Source: Bermanella marisrubri (GTDB lineage: Bacteria; Pseudomonadota; Gammaproteobacteria; Pseudomonadales; Oceanobacteraceae). Taken from it: 64,000 bases of DNA. Numbering within the stretch: position 1 is the stretch's first letter; each line of letters begins with the position of its first letter. This document shows, piece after piece, positions 17,154 to 27,667 of the stretch. The DNA lies in assembly GCF_012295615.1 (NCBI RefSeq), contig NZ_CP051183.1, positions 3,065,001-3,129,000 on the forward strand, given 5' to 3'. Under the pieces are notes generated by a model. It had not been told where the DNA came from. It was given only the letters and a program-made list of their open reading frames with translations, and searched no databases. The translations under genes and the position numbers were made by a program.

Positions 17154-19025
17154 TTATACGCCCCCGCCGATAGCGATCTTCTGTAAACGACGACCACCAT
17201 AAATCAAATTAACCAATGCACGAGTCACCATAATCGCGGTAAACATTGAAGTAATGATACCAATGCTTAAAGTCACGGCGAAACCTTTAACCGGTCCGGT
17301 ACCTACAGCAAATAGAATAATTGCTACGATAAGTGTTGTAATATTCGCATCCAAAATGGTTAGAAACGCTTTGTCGTAGCCGCTATGAATAGCTTGCTGC
17401 ACATTCATACCTGATTTCAATTCTTCTTTTATTCGCGCGAATATGAGCACATTGGCATCCACCGCCATACCCACAGTCAATACGATACCTGCAATACCGG
17501 GTAGCGTGAGTGTCGCCCCGAGCGCAGACATAACAGCGGTCAACAAGGTTAAATTCACTGCCAACGCTACATTGGCAATCAAACCGAATACTCGGTAATA
17601 CGCGATCATAAAGATCAACACCAATGCTAAGCCTAACTTCACAGAGGTCACACCTAAATCGATGTTTTCTTTACCCATGCTTGGGCCCACTGTGCGCTCT
17701 TCTACAAAGTACATCGGCGCAGCTAAAGCACCTGCTCGCAATAGCAGTGCGAGCTCGGATGCTTCCGCGGCTTGCAAACCTGTGATGCGGAACGAACTAC
17801 CTAATGCACTTTGAATAGTGGCCAGAGAAATAATTTTCTTCTCGGTGTATTTATCTTCTACCGGAACTTCTACACCGTCACGTTCCACGTAACGGGTGCG
17901 AGTTTTATGCTCAATGAAAAGTACACCCATGCGACGCTTGATCGCTTTTTTAGTGACTTTACCCATTAGCGCACCGCCGGTGCTGTCTAGGGTAATATTA
18001 ACTTGAGGCTGACCATTCTCATCGAATGCAGGTTGCGCGTTAGAAACATTATCACCGGTGACGATAACGGATTTTTCTAAGCGGGCAGAAGTACGACCAC
18101 GCTCGGGATTTTTAAATTCAAACTCTTCTGAGCTGAAACGACTCGCACCTGGTTTAGCTTCTAATCGGAACTCAAGGTTTGCCGCTTTACCCAAAATCTT
18201 TTTCGCGGCTGCGGTATCCTGAACACCAGGCAGCTCAATCACAATTCGATTACGACCTTGGCGTTGTACCATTGGCTCCGCCACACCCAATTCGTTTACA
18301 CGATTACGAATAGTGGTTAAGTTTTGCTTTAAAGCATAATCTTCCAATTCTTTGATTTTAGCCGGCGTCATCGTTAGGACTAACCAATGACGACCCTCTT
18401 CGTCACGGGTATCTGTTAAGAACTCTGCGTACTCTCGACGCACGAAGTTTTCCGCCTTATCGCGGGTTTCTTCGTCGATAAATTCGTACTTTATACGTTT
18501 TTCTTCGTCTAAAACCGCACGCTTATAGCGCAACCGTTCTTCACGGAAGTTACGCTTCAATGTATCGCGATAGCCATCGATACGCTGAGTTAGGAATTGC
18601 TGCATATCCACTTCCATCAAGAAGTGCACACCGCCACTTAAATCAAGACCTAATGTCATGGGACCTGCACCCATGTCCACTAACCATTGCGGTGTTGTCG
18701 GTGCTAAATTCAATGCCACAATAAAGCCGTCACCCAGCTCGCGCTGAATAAGTCCTTTTGCTTGCAACTGTTTTTCTTCATCGCTAATACGAATTAGCGC
18801 GGTTTTACCCTCTTGCAATTCCTCACCAAAGTATTGAATTTGCGCTTCATCCAGAACATCCAATGCTTTACTTAACGTGTATTGATCAACCGCATCGCCA
18901 CTTTGCGCCGGCGTGATCTGTACCGCAGGATCGGGCGGGTATAAATTAGGTAGTGCGTACACAACCCCAAGCACACTGATTACAAGAATCAGGCAGTATT
19001 TCCAAAGAGGATACTTATTCAGCAT
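17154..19025 (-). CDS. secD: Protein translocase subunit SecD
   Basis: SecD is the large RND-like subunit of the SecDF accessory translocase. The start at 19025 gives MLNKYPLWKYC, which matches SecD N-termini and has AGGAAG before it; the frame opens 16 codons earlier but without support. Visible features are the periplasmic P1 region, GLDLSGGVHFLMEV, NRVNELGVAEP, the VLTVGMAVDANVLIF helix and six membrane helices. At 623 residues it is near the E. coli length. A perfect hairpin stands between yajC and this gene and may set the relative output of secDF. Confidence 0.97.
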   Translation of the reverse strand: MLNKYPLWKYCLILVISVLGVVYALPNLYPPDPAVQITPAQSGDAVDQYTLSKALDVLDEAQIQYFGEELQEGKTALIRISDEEKQLQAKGLIQRELGDGFIVALNLAPTTPQWLVDMGAGPMTLGLDLSGGVHFLMEVDMQQFLTQRIDGYRDTLKRNFREERLRYKRAVLDEEKRIKYEFIDEETRDKAENFVRREYAEFLTDTRDEEGRHWLVLTMTPAKIKELEDYALKQNLTTIRNRVNELGVAEPMVQRQGRNRIVIELPGVQDTAAAKKILGKAANLEFRLEAKPGASRFSSEEFEFKNPERGRTSARLEKSVIVTGDNVSNAQPAFDENGQPQVNITLDSTGGALMGKVTKKAIKRRMGVLFIEHKTRTRYVERDGVEVPVEDKYTEKKIISLATIQSALGSSFRITGLQAAEASELALLLRAGALAAPMYFVEERTVGPSMGKENIDLGVTSVKLGLALVLIFMIAYYRVFGLIANVALAVNLTLLTAVMSALGATLTLPGIAGIVLTVGMAVDANVLIFARIKEELKSGMNVQQAIHSGYDKAFLTILDANITTLIVAIILFAVGTGPVKGFAVTLSIGIITSMFTAIMVTRALVNLIYGGRRLQKIAIGGGV

Positions 19026-19105
19026 AAGTGACTTCCTAATAAGACCTAACCCGTTTGTTGAGCTGGCCATCATTTATTCTTTTAAGGCGATTTAGCGAGT
19101 TCTAA

Positions 19106-19137
19106 AAACAGTAAAGGCCGGAGAATCCGGCCTTTAC
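19106..19137 (-). terminator. Perfect hairpin with U-tract between yajC and secD (attenuator or terminator)
   Basis: GTAAAGGCCGGA and TCCGGCCTTTAC (19111-19122, 19126-19137) form a perfect 12-base stem with a 3-base loop. On the minus strand it is followed by TGTTTTTAG. It lies 85 bases before the secD start, so it either ends the tgt-yajC message or acts as a leaky attenuator. Confidence 0.75.
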
Positions 19138-19147
19138 AGCTGATGAT

Positions 19148-19510
19148 TTACTCAGCAATAGATTTAATGGTGCCTTTTGGTAAAGCCGCAGCAACCGCTT
19201 GCTTTTGTACAGGCATTTCCACAGAGTCAGCAACTTTCAGTACAACAAACTCTTCAGTAACTTTAGTAATACGACCAACAATACCGCCAGACGTCACGAC
19301 TTCAGAACCTTTTTCAAGAGATGCAATCAAGTTCTTGTGCTCTTTTGCACGCTTTGATTGTGGACGCCATAGCAAGAAATAGAAGATCAGTACGAAACCG
19401 CCCAAGAAGATAAGCTGCTCGATACCGCCAGCACCTTGCGGTGCAGCTTGGCCCTCAGCCATGGCAGAAACAGGTGCAAAAGCAGCCAGTAATAGCATTA
19501 ATTTAGACAT
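19148..19510 (-). CDS. yajC: Sec translocase accessory protein YajC
   Basis: This is a small single-span membrane protein associated with SecDF. ATG 19510 (120 residues) follows AGAGGAAG; the open frame extends 13 codons further upstream without support. It has a hydrophobic N-terminus (MSKLMLLLAAFAPVSAMA), then a second hydrophobic helix (LIFLGGFVLIFYFLLW), the family motif RPQSKRAKEH and GSEVVTSGGIVGRI. The order tgt-yajC-secD-secF is the common gammaproteobacterial one. Confidence 0.95.
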   Translation of the reverse strand: MSKLMLLLAAFAPVSAMAEGQAAPQGAGGIEQLIFLGGFVLIFYFLLWRPQSKRAKEHKNLIASLEKGSEVVTSGGIVGRITKVTEEFVVLKVADSVEMPVQKQAVAAALPKGTIKSIAE

Positions 19511-19548
19511 AGTTTTTCTTCCTCTAATATAAATCGTTTTTCCGCTCA

Positions 19549-20685
<1,137 letters not shown>

Positions 20686-20761
20686 TCAGGGCCAGTCAAT
20701 ATAGATTGATCACCCTTGATAAATTGCCCTATGTCACCTCGGGCAGTTGTGAATAATTCGT

Positions 20762-21823
20762 CTATTTTTCCCAAAGCGCTTCGGCATTTGGATTTTTGTC
20801 AAGCAGCATCGCATCGCCATAGCTAAAGAAGCGGTACTGTTCGCGCACCGCTTCATCATACGCATTCAATATGGGCCCGCGACCAACAAAAGCACTGACC
20901 AGCATAATGAGTGTGGATTCCGGCAAGTGAAAATTCGTTAGCAAACGATCTACCGTCTTAAACTGATAACCTGGATATATGAAGATCTCAGTATCACCCT
21001 GATAAGGCTGAATTTCACCCGATTGACTAGCGGTTTCTAGAGAGCGAACCGATGTCGTTCCCACCGCGATCACTTTTTTGCCTAGAGCCTTGGTCTTGCG
21101 GATGGCTTCACAGGTTTCTTCGGATACCTCCAAATATTCGCTGTGCATTTTGTGTTCGTTCACATCATCCACTTTGACGGGCTGAAACGTACCGGCTCCT
21201 ACATGCAAAGTTACAAAGGCAATACCCACACCCTTGTCCTTAAGAGCATTTAACAGTGCGTCATCAAAATGAAGACCCGCAGTTGGCGCGGCTACTGCGC
21301 CGGGCTTTTCGTTATAAACCGTCTGGTAGCGTTCTCGATCGCTATCTTCATCTTCCCGTTCCATATAGGGCGGTAATGGCATATGTCCAACTTGTTCGAG
21401 CCAGTGAACCAAATCCTGATCGGGAGCGAGGTGAAACTTCAGCTCAAACAATGCATCTTGTCGTCCTTCAACGCTGACTTTTAATCCTTCGAGGGTAATG
21501 GTGCTGCCAGGTTTAGGACTACGGCTAGATTTCATGTGCACCAATGCCGTATCCGTGCCGGTCATACGCTCAATCAAGACTTCCAGCTTGCCACCGCTTT
21601 CCTTCTCACCAAAAAGGCGGGCTGGGATCACTCGGGTATTGTTAAATACCATTAAATCCCCTGGTTGCACCTCAGCCAAAATATCTTTGAATACTTTGTG
21701 CTGAATATCGGCACGACCTGATTCACTGTTCACACACAATAGGCGACTGCTAGTGCGCTCTTTGGGGGGATACTGCGCAATTAGCTCTTGCGGCAGCTCA
21801 AAATGAAAATCACTGGTTTTCAT
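20762..21823 (-). CDS. queA: S-adenosylmethionine:tRNA ribosyltransferase-isomerase
   Basis: QueA transfers and isomerises the ribosyl part of SAM onto preQ1-tRNA to give epoxyqueuosine. Its 353 residues carry the family stretches [13 protein letters not shown] at the N-terminus, [36 protein letters not shown]-like [12 protein letters not shown], and [17 protein letters not shown]. It stands 85 bases before tgt, so the two queuosine genes probably share a transcript. A divergent tRNA-Leu gene lies upstream. Confidence 0.97.
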   Translation of the reverse strand: MKTSDFHFELPQELIAQYPPKERTSSRLLCVNSESGRADIQHKVFKDILAEVQPGDLMVFNNTRVIPARLFGEKESGGKLEVLIERMTGTDTALVHMKSSRSPKPGSTITLEGLKVSVEGRQDALFELKFHLAPDQDLVHWLEQVGHMPLPPYMEREDEDSDRERYQTVYNEKPGAVAAPTAGLHFDDALLNALKDKGVGIAFVTLHVGAGTFQPVKVDDVNEHKMHSEYLEVSEETCEAIRKTKALGKKVIAVGTTSVRSLETASQSGEIQPYQGDTEIFIYPGYQFKTVDRLLTNFHLPESTLIMLVSAFVGRGPILNAYDEAVREQYRFFSYGDAMLLDKNPNAEALWEK

Positions 21824-21950
21824 GGGAACCTATATGGAGAAACCAACTACTAGTGGACATTGCGGCGCGTATTGTACAGCAAGCCTGAAAAAATTGCCTA
21901 TTTTCAATCCAATCGAAGGCCTAATTTTTGTAATTTCCAGCGCTAAGCCA

Positions 21951-21978
21951 TTGACTCACAAGAAGTTGCTGGTATTAT
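21951..21978 (+). promoter_or_regulatory. Sigma70 promoter of tRNA-Leu
   Basis: TTGACT (21951-21956) and TATTAT (21973-21978) are 16 bases apart, about 69 bases before the mature tRNA. Confidence 0.75.
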
Positions 21979-22046
21979 CCACCACCACTTATTCATGGCT
22001 TGCGAGCTAACCTTCAGTGCAAGGGAATAAGCGATCGAAAGATCAT

Positions 22047-22131
22047 GCCAGTGTGGTGAAATTGGTAGACACGTCGGATTCAAAATCCGATTCCTTCGGG
22101 AGTGGCGGTTCGAGTCCGCCCACTGGTACCA
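22047..22131 (+). tRNA. tRNA-Leu (anticodon CAA)
   Basis: This is a class II tRNA of 85 bases with encoded CCA. The acceptor stem is GCCAGTG / CACTGGT. The anticodon stem TCGGA / TCCGA encloses loop TTCAAAA with CAA at 22081-22083. There is a long variable arm (TTCCTTCGGGAGT) and a TTCGAGT T-loop. It decodes UUG. Confidence 0.97.
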
Positions 22132-22140
22132 TGAATTGTG

Positions 22141-22173
22141 AAAGCCAGCTGATCATATCAGCTGGCTTTTTTT
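22141..22173 (+). terminator. Rho-independent terminator after tRNA-Leu
   Basis: AAAGCCAGCTGAT and ATCAGCTGGCTTT form a perfect 13-base stem with a CAT loop, followed by T-rich sequence. Confidence 0.9.
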
Positions 22174-22209
22174 ATGCGCAGCACAAACCCAATAAACATC
22201 GGACCGTTT

Positions 22210-23109
22210 ATGAAATTCTTTCCCTATGTAATTTTCTGCATTGCTTTTTGTGTATCCTCATTTTCCCATAGTGCCAGTCAAGACGTTATATATAAAAAAG
22301 ACGGTAGCGTACTGAGAGGCGAACTCATTGAGCAAGATTTTAGTAATGGGGTTTACAAAATTGAATTGATAGGCGGCAGTGTATTCGTCGTAAACCAGGC
22401 CGACATTGAAAAAATAACCAAAGAGAAGGCAGTGGCTGATCAATCTGTATCTCAAGGTGAGACAGAAAAAGAACTCAATAGCTTGGCAGATGAAAGTCGC
22501 AGTAAGTTGCAAGGCAGAGCGACAACCGAAAAAGCCCTTTTAAACCATCCAGCAATGCCAAATGTCGATGCTCCATCGGACAAAAAGATTGCGAACGTAT
22601 TTTATATTTCTACGTTAGCCCATACCGTATCCAGCGATATGGATATCTACAATGGTTTCTATTCAGAGACAATTACCTTCACAGAAACCTTCACTGGATT
22701 AAAGCTAGCGTTCCAAAACAATTTATCCAAGAACGTCGCTACACATTTTAGCATTAGAAAAGGGTCGCTCGACTCAATTGAATACACTGACGAAGACGAT
22801 TATGTTATCCAAACAGTCTCTTCCAATAGCCTACCTGATGTAGATTACTTTGGTGCGTCCGTCGACATGATTGTCAGCACTAACCATTATCAAGGATTTC
22901 AGCTTTTCAGCGGACTTGGTATTAGCCATGATGAGTACTCATCTAGCTTTGGCGGTGAGCAGTATACAAGCTTGGTATTGGATCTTGGATTGGGATACGC
23001 GTGGAAACCCGCGCAATTAGCACTGCATTATCAAGGGTATATTGCTGGTGACTATCCGGACGAGCTTGACGTTGCCAACATACACTTGCAATTAGGCTTT
23101 CATTTTTAG
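22210..23109 (+). CDS. Hypothetical secreted/outer-membrane protein
   Basis: I do not recognise a family. From ATG 22210 it has a signal peptide (MKFFPYVIFCIAFCVSSFSHSA). A small beta segment follows with DVIYKKDGSVLRGELIE, which recalls the short domain found in secreted proteins with a 'GSVLxGxV' start. Next come a charged linker (about residues 70-120) and a C-terminal region of alternating strands ending LQLGFHF. The terminal phenylalanine and strand pattern suggest a small outer-membrane barrel. The upstream ATG at 22174 lies within the tRNA terminator tail and was not used. The ribosome-binding site is weak (GGACCG). Confidence 0.6.
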   Translation: MKFFPYVIFCIAFCVSSFSHSASQDVIYKKDGSVLRGELIEQDFSNGVYKIELIGGSVFVVNQADIEKITKEKAVADQSVSQGETEKELNSLADESRSKLQGRATTEKALLNHPAMPNVDAPSDKKIANVFYISTLAHTVSSDMDIYNGFYSETITFTETFTGLKLAFQNNLSKNVATHFSIRKGSLDSIEYTDEDDYVIQTVSSNSLPDVDYFGASVDMIVSTNHYQGFQLFSGLGISHDEYSSSFGGEQYTSLVLDLGLGYAWKPAQLALHYQGYIAGDYPDELDVANIHLQLGFHF

Positions 23110-23147
23110 CCTGTAAAGGAAACAAAATACAAATCCGCTCGCGGCTA

Positions 23148-23175
23148 CTGAAAAGCTCTATTTTCTGTTTATAAT
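23148..23175 (+). promoter_or_regulatory. Probable promoter of the RDD-family gene
   Basis: CTGAAA (23148-23153), a 16-base spacer and a perfect TATAAT (23170-23175) lie just upstream of the gene. Confidence 0.5.
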
Positions 23176-23208
23176 GTGCCCTACTAATTCATAGGCGCCT
23201 TGATAAAC

Positions 23209-23649
23209 ATGACGCAGCATAGCGAAGAAAAAAACCTCATCCCTGCGAGCCCATTAGTTCGGCTTGCAGCCTTTCTCTACGATAGCCTGCTAATCGTTGC
23301 CGTTTGGTTTTTACTAGGTGGTATTGTCGTCGCGATCAATGGCGGTGAAGGCGTAGAAGCCAATAACCCTATTATGCCAGCGTTAATGTTCCTAAGCTGG
23401 GTTTGGTTTAATCTGCACTTTTGGCGCAGAGGAGGGCAAACCCTTGGTATGCGTGCATGGCGATTAACGCTTTATAGCACAACAGGTAAACCGCTGACTT
23501 TATTGCAAGGACTATTAAGACTGGTGATGGCCGTACCCGCTTTTGCATTGGCAGGATTAGGATATTTCTGGATCTGGTTTGATAAAGACAATCTTGCTTG
23601 GCAAGACCGTTATAGCGAAACCAAGGTCATGCGGGAACCTAAAAAATAA
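23209..23649 (+). CDS. RDD-family membrane protein
   Basis: This small integral membrane protein of unknown function has three hydrophobic segments. The RDD hallmark appears as LVRLAAFLYDSLLI near residue 20 and WFNLHFWRRGGQTLGMRAW near 75. The C-terminal WQDRYSETKVM is the family's conserved last motif. ATG 23209 (146 residues) is preferred; an in-frame TTG at 23200 would add three residues. Some RDD proteins have been proposed as ion transporters; nothing here decides that. Confidence 0.85.
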   Translation: MTQHSEEKNLIPASPLVRLAAFLYDSLLIVAVWFLLGGIVVAINGGEGVEANNPIMPALMFLSWVWFNLHFWRRGGQTLGMRAWRLTLYSTTGKPLTLLQGLLRLVMAVPAFALAGLGYFWIWFDKDNLAWQDRYSETKVMREPKK

Positions 23650-23653
23650 ATCG

Positions 23654-24109
23654 TTAAAGGGTGTAAGTACGATCTTCTATAGTTTGGATCAAGCGCTCAA
23701 CCTCTTGTCGTGCTTGTACATCATCACCAACAAACACCAATGCGCGGCGAGCCATTTGAATAGCCAGTTGTGCGTTGTTTTGTAGCCATGCCAACATGCT
23801 CAAACGAATATACACACTGGCATTTTGGCTGTTAATACGCTGAGCTCGCTCTAATAAGATTTGGCACTGATCATAGTCACCACGCATAAATGCCGCATCG
23901 GCTTCTTGCATTAGTCGAGCAAGTGCCGGAGGTTGCTGAGTATAATTATTTCCACCATAAACTTGGTAACCAAGCGATTGATGATACCAATCTGGTAACT
24001 GCGCGAGAACATTCGCTTGCTGCGCCTGTTCTGGTTGCATTGAAATGGGTGAACACGCCTGCAAAACCACTAGCAACCAGCTTAAACACACTACTTTAAT
24101 AATTTGCAT
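23654..24109 (-). CDS. Lipoprotein with TPR-like helices
   Basis: ATG 24109 follows GGAG and gives MQIIKVVCLSWLLVVLQAC, a lipoprotein signal with the lipobox LQAC. The C-terminal half (LARLMQEADAAFMRGDYDQCQILLERAQRINSQNASVYIRLSMLAW region) reads as tetratricopeptide-like helices. It stands downstream of the PBP1b gene on the same strand, 32 bases away. A role in peptidoglycan synthesis, as for other TPR lipoproteins near PBP genes, is possible but only inferred from position. Confidence 0.7.
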   Translation of the reverse strand: MQIIKVVCLSWLLVVLQACSPISMQPEQAQQANVLAQLPDWYHQSLGYQVYGGNNYTQQPPALARLMQEADAAFMRGDYDQCQILLERAQRINSQNASVYIRLSMLAWLQNNAQLAIQMARRALVFVGDDVQARQEVERLIQTIEDRTYTL

Positions 24110-24141
24110 TTTTACTCCAAGCACCACCTATGCTTTGACGC

Positions 24142-26445
24142 TTATTCATTACCAAAAAAACGTGACCACCACCCCGTGCCTTGCTCTTTTTGGTTAGAGC
24201 AATCACTGATATTGGGTGGCATTTTATTGTGGATAAACGGAAATTGCACGACATCGTCACAGCCTTCTTCACTCACTGCGTTTTCTTCGATATTCACCCA
24301 CTTCTCAACAATATTTTTAGTAGGAATTGGCATCAAGGGTTTTAACGGGATCTCTCTAAACGTATTCGCCCAAACCCGTAGCGCTGCCGATGACCCGGTA
24401 ATAGGTAAAGCTCGGTTATCGTCACTGCCCACCCACACAATACCCAAGGTGTCGCCGCTGAATCCAGCAAACCAACTGTCCCTTTGACTATCACTGGTTC
24501 CGGTTTTACCCGCTAAACCCAGTTGCTCATCGTAAATCTGATTCAGATATCGAGCGGTACCCATTTTCACCACTTGCTGCATAGCACGCTGAATCAAATA
24601 AATAGAATCACTATCGATACTTTGCTTCACTTCATACCCGTAGCGTGACAGCAATTGTCCATCTGCTGTTGTCACGCCTCGAATAGCTTTAAGTGGCGTC
24701 TTAAAACCAGACGCAGCGATGGTTTGATACATTTGCGCAACGTCAATCGGTGCCAACTCAAAGGCACCCAACAGCATTGAGGGATAAGGTGGCACACCTT
24801 CTTCGACACCTAAATCAGCAAAGGTTTGCTTCACTTTTGCCAACCCCACATTCATACCCAAACGAGCTGTGGCCTGATTATAAGATTTGGCCATTGCTTG
24901 ATATAAGGGCACGACACCATGACTTTCTTTATCATAGTTTTGCGGCTCCCATATCTGTCCTTGGGCACCAGCAATAGCGATTTCGCTGTCATCAATCGGG
25001 GATATTAGATTGAACGGACCGGAACGCAATGCGGTTAGATATACCGCAGGCTTAGCAAGAGATCCGATAGAGCGCTTCGCATCTAACGCTCTATTGAAAC
25101 CGAAATAACGCGGGTTACGATCACCAATCAAAGCTTCAATCTCGCCACTTTGTGTGCTTGCTACTACCATGGCTCCTTGCAACTCTGTTTCAAGACGAAA
25201 ATCTTGTTCAATCCGGTTCAAGCGCTTTTGCAATGCCTGCTCAGCTTGTCGCTGAGTGATAGGATTCAAACTCGTATAGATCCGCAAACCTTCGCTGGTT
25301 AAATCCTCTTCGGCATAGTCCTGACGCAATTGTCGGCGAACCAAATCCAAATAAGCGGGATATTCAACCTGTTGATACTGTTTATACTCAACGATATTTA
25401 AATCGCGGTTGGTCCACTGCAAAGCCTGATAGTCGGAGATTAATCCCTGTTCATTCATCACGGTTAAAACAACATTTCGTCGTGCTTTGGCGTTTTCCGT
25501 TTTATACCTTGGGTGATAAACACTAGGACCTTTCACCATACCCACAAGCATGGCCATCTCAGGGGCATTCAAATTGGAAATGTGTTTTCCAAAGTAATGT
25601 AGACTGGCTAAACCAAAACCATGAATAGCTCTACGTCCACTTTGCCCGAGATATACTTCATTAAGATATGCCTCAAGAATTTCGTCTTTGCTGTAATGCA
25701 ATTCAACTAGCAAGGCCATTAATGCTTCAGTAGCCTTACGCTTAAGCGAACGCTCACGGGTTAAGAAAAAGTTTTTCACCAATTGCTGGGTTAATGTTGA
25801 GCCACCCTGAACCAGCCCGCCGCGCTGTATGTTCACAACCATGGCTCGGGCAATGCCTTTTAGACTAATGCCAAAATGATCGTAGAAATCTCGGTCCTCA
25901 ACAGCAACCAAAGTATCAATCAATAGCTGTGGCACCTCTTCAAGTTGGATGAGCTCTCGATCTTCATTATGTTTGGGATATATGCCACCTATCATTAGTG
26001 GCTCAAGCCGCGCAATATCAGCAGGCGCGCCATCCACCCATAAAGCTTTTATTTGGTGCCCACGAATACTTAGCCGTACTCGGGCGGCATCCTCATTGCC
26101 GTCAAACAAAGGGAAGAAACGACGATAGATATCCACATCCACATCTGCACCACTACCCGTCATAGTGTAGTGGCCAGGGGCGACAATATTAGGCACACGG
26201 CGGTAGCCAACCTGCTCCAGCTCTTGGATAAGGAATTTCGCCTTTAAATCCAAACCCGGATATAGTTCCATCGGACGCGCATAGACTTTAGCCGGTAACG
26301 CCCAGCGTTTGCCTTCAAATTTACTGCGTACTTGAGCATCAAGATAGGCAAGCAATATCCCCAAAATAACCATGCCGACGATGGCTAACTTGAAGCTCCA
26401 AGATAAGAATGTTCTAAAACGACTGCGAGTTGCTGATTTTTTCAT
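24142..26445 (-). CDS. mrcB: Penicillin-binding protein 1B (bifunctional transglycosylase/transpeptidase)
   Basis: This class A PBP polymerises and cross-links peptidoglycan at the inner membrane. ATG 26445 gives MKKSATRSRFRTFLSW and one membrane anchor. Then follow the UB2H-like region (VGYRRVPNIVAPGHYTM) and GT51 motifs with the catalytic glutamate in AVEDRDFYDHFG, GGSTLTQQLVKN and AYLNEVYLGQ. The transpeptidase motifs are SxxK in GSLAKPA, SYN in AKSYNQAT and KTGTS. The frame extends 14 codons upstream, but those would overlap the divergent gene's leader. Its 767 residues fit PBP1B better than PBP1A. Confidence 0.95.
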   Translation of the reverse strand: MKKSATRSRFRTFLSWSFKLAIVGMVILGILLAYLDAQVRSKFEGKRWALPAKVYARPMELYPGLDLKAKFLIQELEQVGYRRVPNIVAPGHYTMTGSGADVDVDIYRRFFPLFDGNEDAARVRLSIRGHQIKALWVDGAPADIARLEPLMIGGIYPKHNEDRELIQLEEVPQLLIDTLVAVEDRDFYDHFGISLKGIARAMVVNIQRGGLVQGGSTLTQQLVKNFFLTRERSLKRKATEALMALLVELHYSKDEILEAYLNEVYLGQSGRRAIHGFGLASLHYFGKHISNLNAPEMAMLVGMVKGPSVYHPRYKTENAKARRNVVLTVMNEQGLISDYQALQWTNRDLNIVEYKQYQQVEYPAYLDLVRRQLRQDYAEEDLTSEGLRIYTSLNPITQRQAEQALQKRLNRIEQDFRLETELQGAMVVASTQSGEIEALIGDRNPRYFGFNRALDAKRSIGSLAKPAVYLTALRSGPFNLISPIDDSEIAIAGAQGQIWEPQNYDKESHGVVPLYQAMAKSYNQATARLGMNVGLAKVKQTFADLGVEEGVPPYPSMLLGAFELAPIDVAQMYQTIAASGFKTPLKAIRGVTTADGQLLSRYGYEVKQSIDSDSIYLIQRAMQQVVKMGTARYLNQIYDEQLGLAGKTGTSDSQRDSWFAGFSGDTLGIVWVGSDDNRALPITGSSAALRVWANTFREIPLKPLMPIPTKNIVEKWVNIEENAVSEEGCDDVVQFPFIHNKMPPNISDCSNQKEQGTGWWSRFFGNE

Positions 26446-26558
26446 TGCGCCAGTATAGCCGACCTGATGAACGAAGGCATGAGGCAATTTCCCACCTGAT
26501 TCACACCCTGCTACACTTCTTCGCCAATTGTCTTCATCGAATAAGAAAAGGAAACATC

Positions 26559-27557
26559 ATGGCCCAGTATCATGTTTATGGCATAGGTAACGCCCTTGTA
26601 GATAAAGAGTTTGAAGTGAGCGATGCGTTTTTCGCCGAAAATGGTATCGAAAAGGGTCAAATGACTTTATTAGATCAGGCTCAGCAAGAATCATTACTGA
26701 CTAAACTTATGGACCAATTTGGTTTAAAAAACCGAGCTGGTGGAGGCTCTGCGGCAAACACCATCTTCGCAGCCCAGTATTTAGGAGCCAAAACATTCTA
26801 CAGCTGCAACGTTGCCAATGATGAGACTGGTGATTTCTTCATCAAGGACTTAACCAGCGCAGGTATTGATACCAATCTTGGCGATGATCGTGAAGACGGC
26901 ACAACTGGAAAGTGCATGGTTATGATTACCCCTGATGCCGAGCGCACGATGAACACCTATTTGGGTATCACTGCCGATCTCAATCATGAACATATCACCC
27001 CTGATGCACTGCATCAAAGTGAATACGCTTATATTGAGGGCTACTTGGTCACTAATGACGGTGCTCGTGACGCCGCCATAAAATGTAAACGTCTAGCAGA
27101 AGAAAAAGGCGTGAAAACAGCCATGACGTTTAGTGATCCCGCCATGGTACAGTTCTTTAAAGATGGAATCACAGAAATGCTAGATGGAGGTGTTGATCTT
27201 CTGTTTTGCAACGAGCAAGAAGCTAAGTTGTACGCAGGAGTCGAATCTCTTGAAGACGCAAAGCAGGCTATAAGCAAGTTGGCCAAAACATATGCGATTA
27301 CTCGAGGTGCAAAAGGTGCGTTGGTTTTTGATGGCCAGCAAGAACACATCATTGAGCCATTTGCAGCGAAAGCCGTTGATAGCAATGGAGCGGGAGATAA
27401 TTTTGCAGGAGCCTTTCTTTATGGCATTACCAACGGCCTAGATTTTGCGCAAGCAGGCAAATTGGCGAGCCGCATTAGCTCCCAAGTAGTTAGCCAATTT
27501 GGCCCCCGTTTACGCGCTGAACAGTATGCGGAAATCAAAGCTGAACTGAACCTGTAA
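26559..27557 (+). CDS. PfkB-family carbohydrate/nucleoside kinase (adenosine kinase-like)
   Basis: This is a cytoplasmic ATP-dependent kinase of the ribokinase family. ATG 26559 follows AAAGGAAA and gives MAQYHVYGIGNALVDKEFEV (332 residues). Family signatures are GGSAANTIFAAQYLGA (about 57-72) and the catalytic DSNGAGDNFAGAFLYG (about 275-290), with Asp as base. Proteins like this in gammaproteobacteria are usually labelled adenosine kinase. The substrate, whether a sugar or a nucleoside, cannot be fixed from sequence. It is divergent from mrcB and ends at its own hairpin. Confidence 0.85.
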   Translation: MAQYHVYGIGNALVDKEFEVSDAFFAENGIEKGQMTLLDQAQQESLLTKLMDQFGLKNRAGGGSAANTIFAAQYLGAKTFYSCNVANDETGDFFIKDLTSAGIDTNLGDDREDGTTGKCMVMITPDAERTMNTYLGITADLNHEHITPDALHQSEYAYIEGYLVTNDGARDAAIKCKRLAEEKGVKTAMTFSDPAMVQFFKDGITEMLDGGVDLLFCNEQEAKLYAGVESLEDAKQAISKLAKTYAITRGAKGALVFDGQQEHIIEPFAAKAVDSNGAGDNFAGAFLYGITNGLDFAQAGKLASRISSQVVSQFGPRLRAEQYAEIKAELNL

Positions 27558-27585
27558 TATCAGCCTAATATCAACACGTCTTTTT

Positions 27586-27626
27586 AACACAGGTAGCTAG
27601 CGGAAATAGCTGCCTGTGTTACATTT
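27586..27626 (+). terminator. Hairpin terminator after the PfkB-family gene
   Basis: AACACAGGTAGCTA (27586-27599) pairs fully, with one T·G pair, with TAGCTGCCTGTGTT (27607-27620). Only a weak T-rich tail (ACATTTAA) follows. Confidence 0.6.
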
Positions 27627-27667
27627 AATCTATTAGTATGATGTTCGGTATCGATGCGAAACCATAA

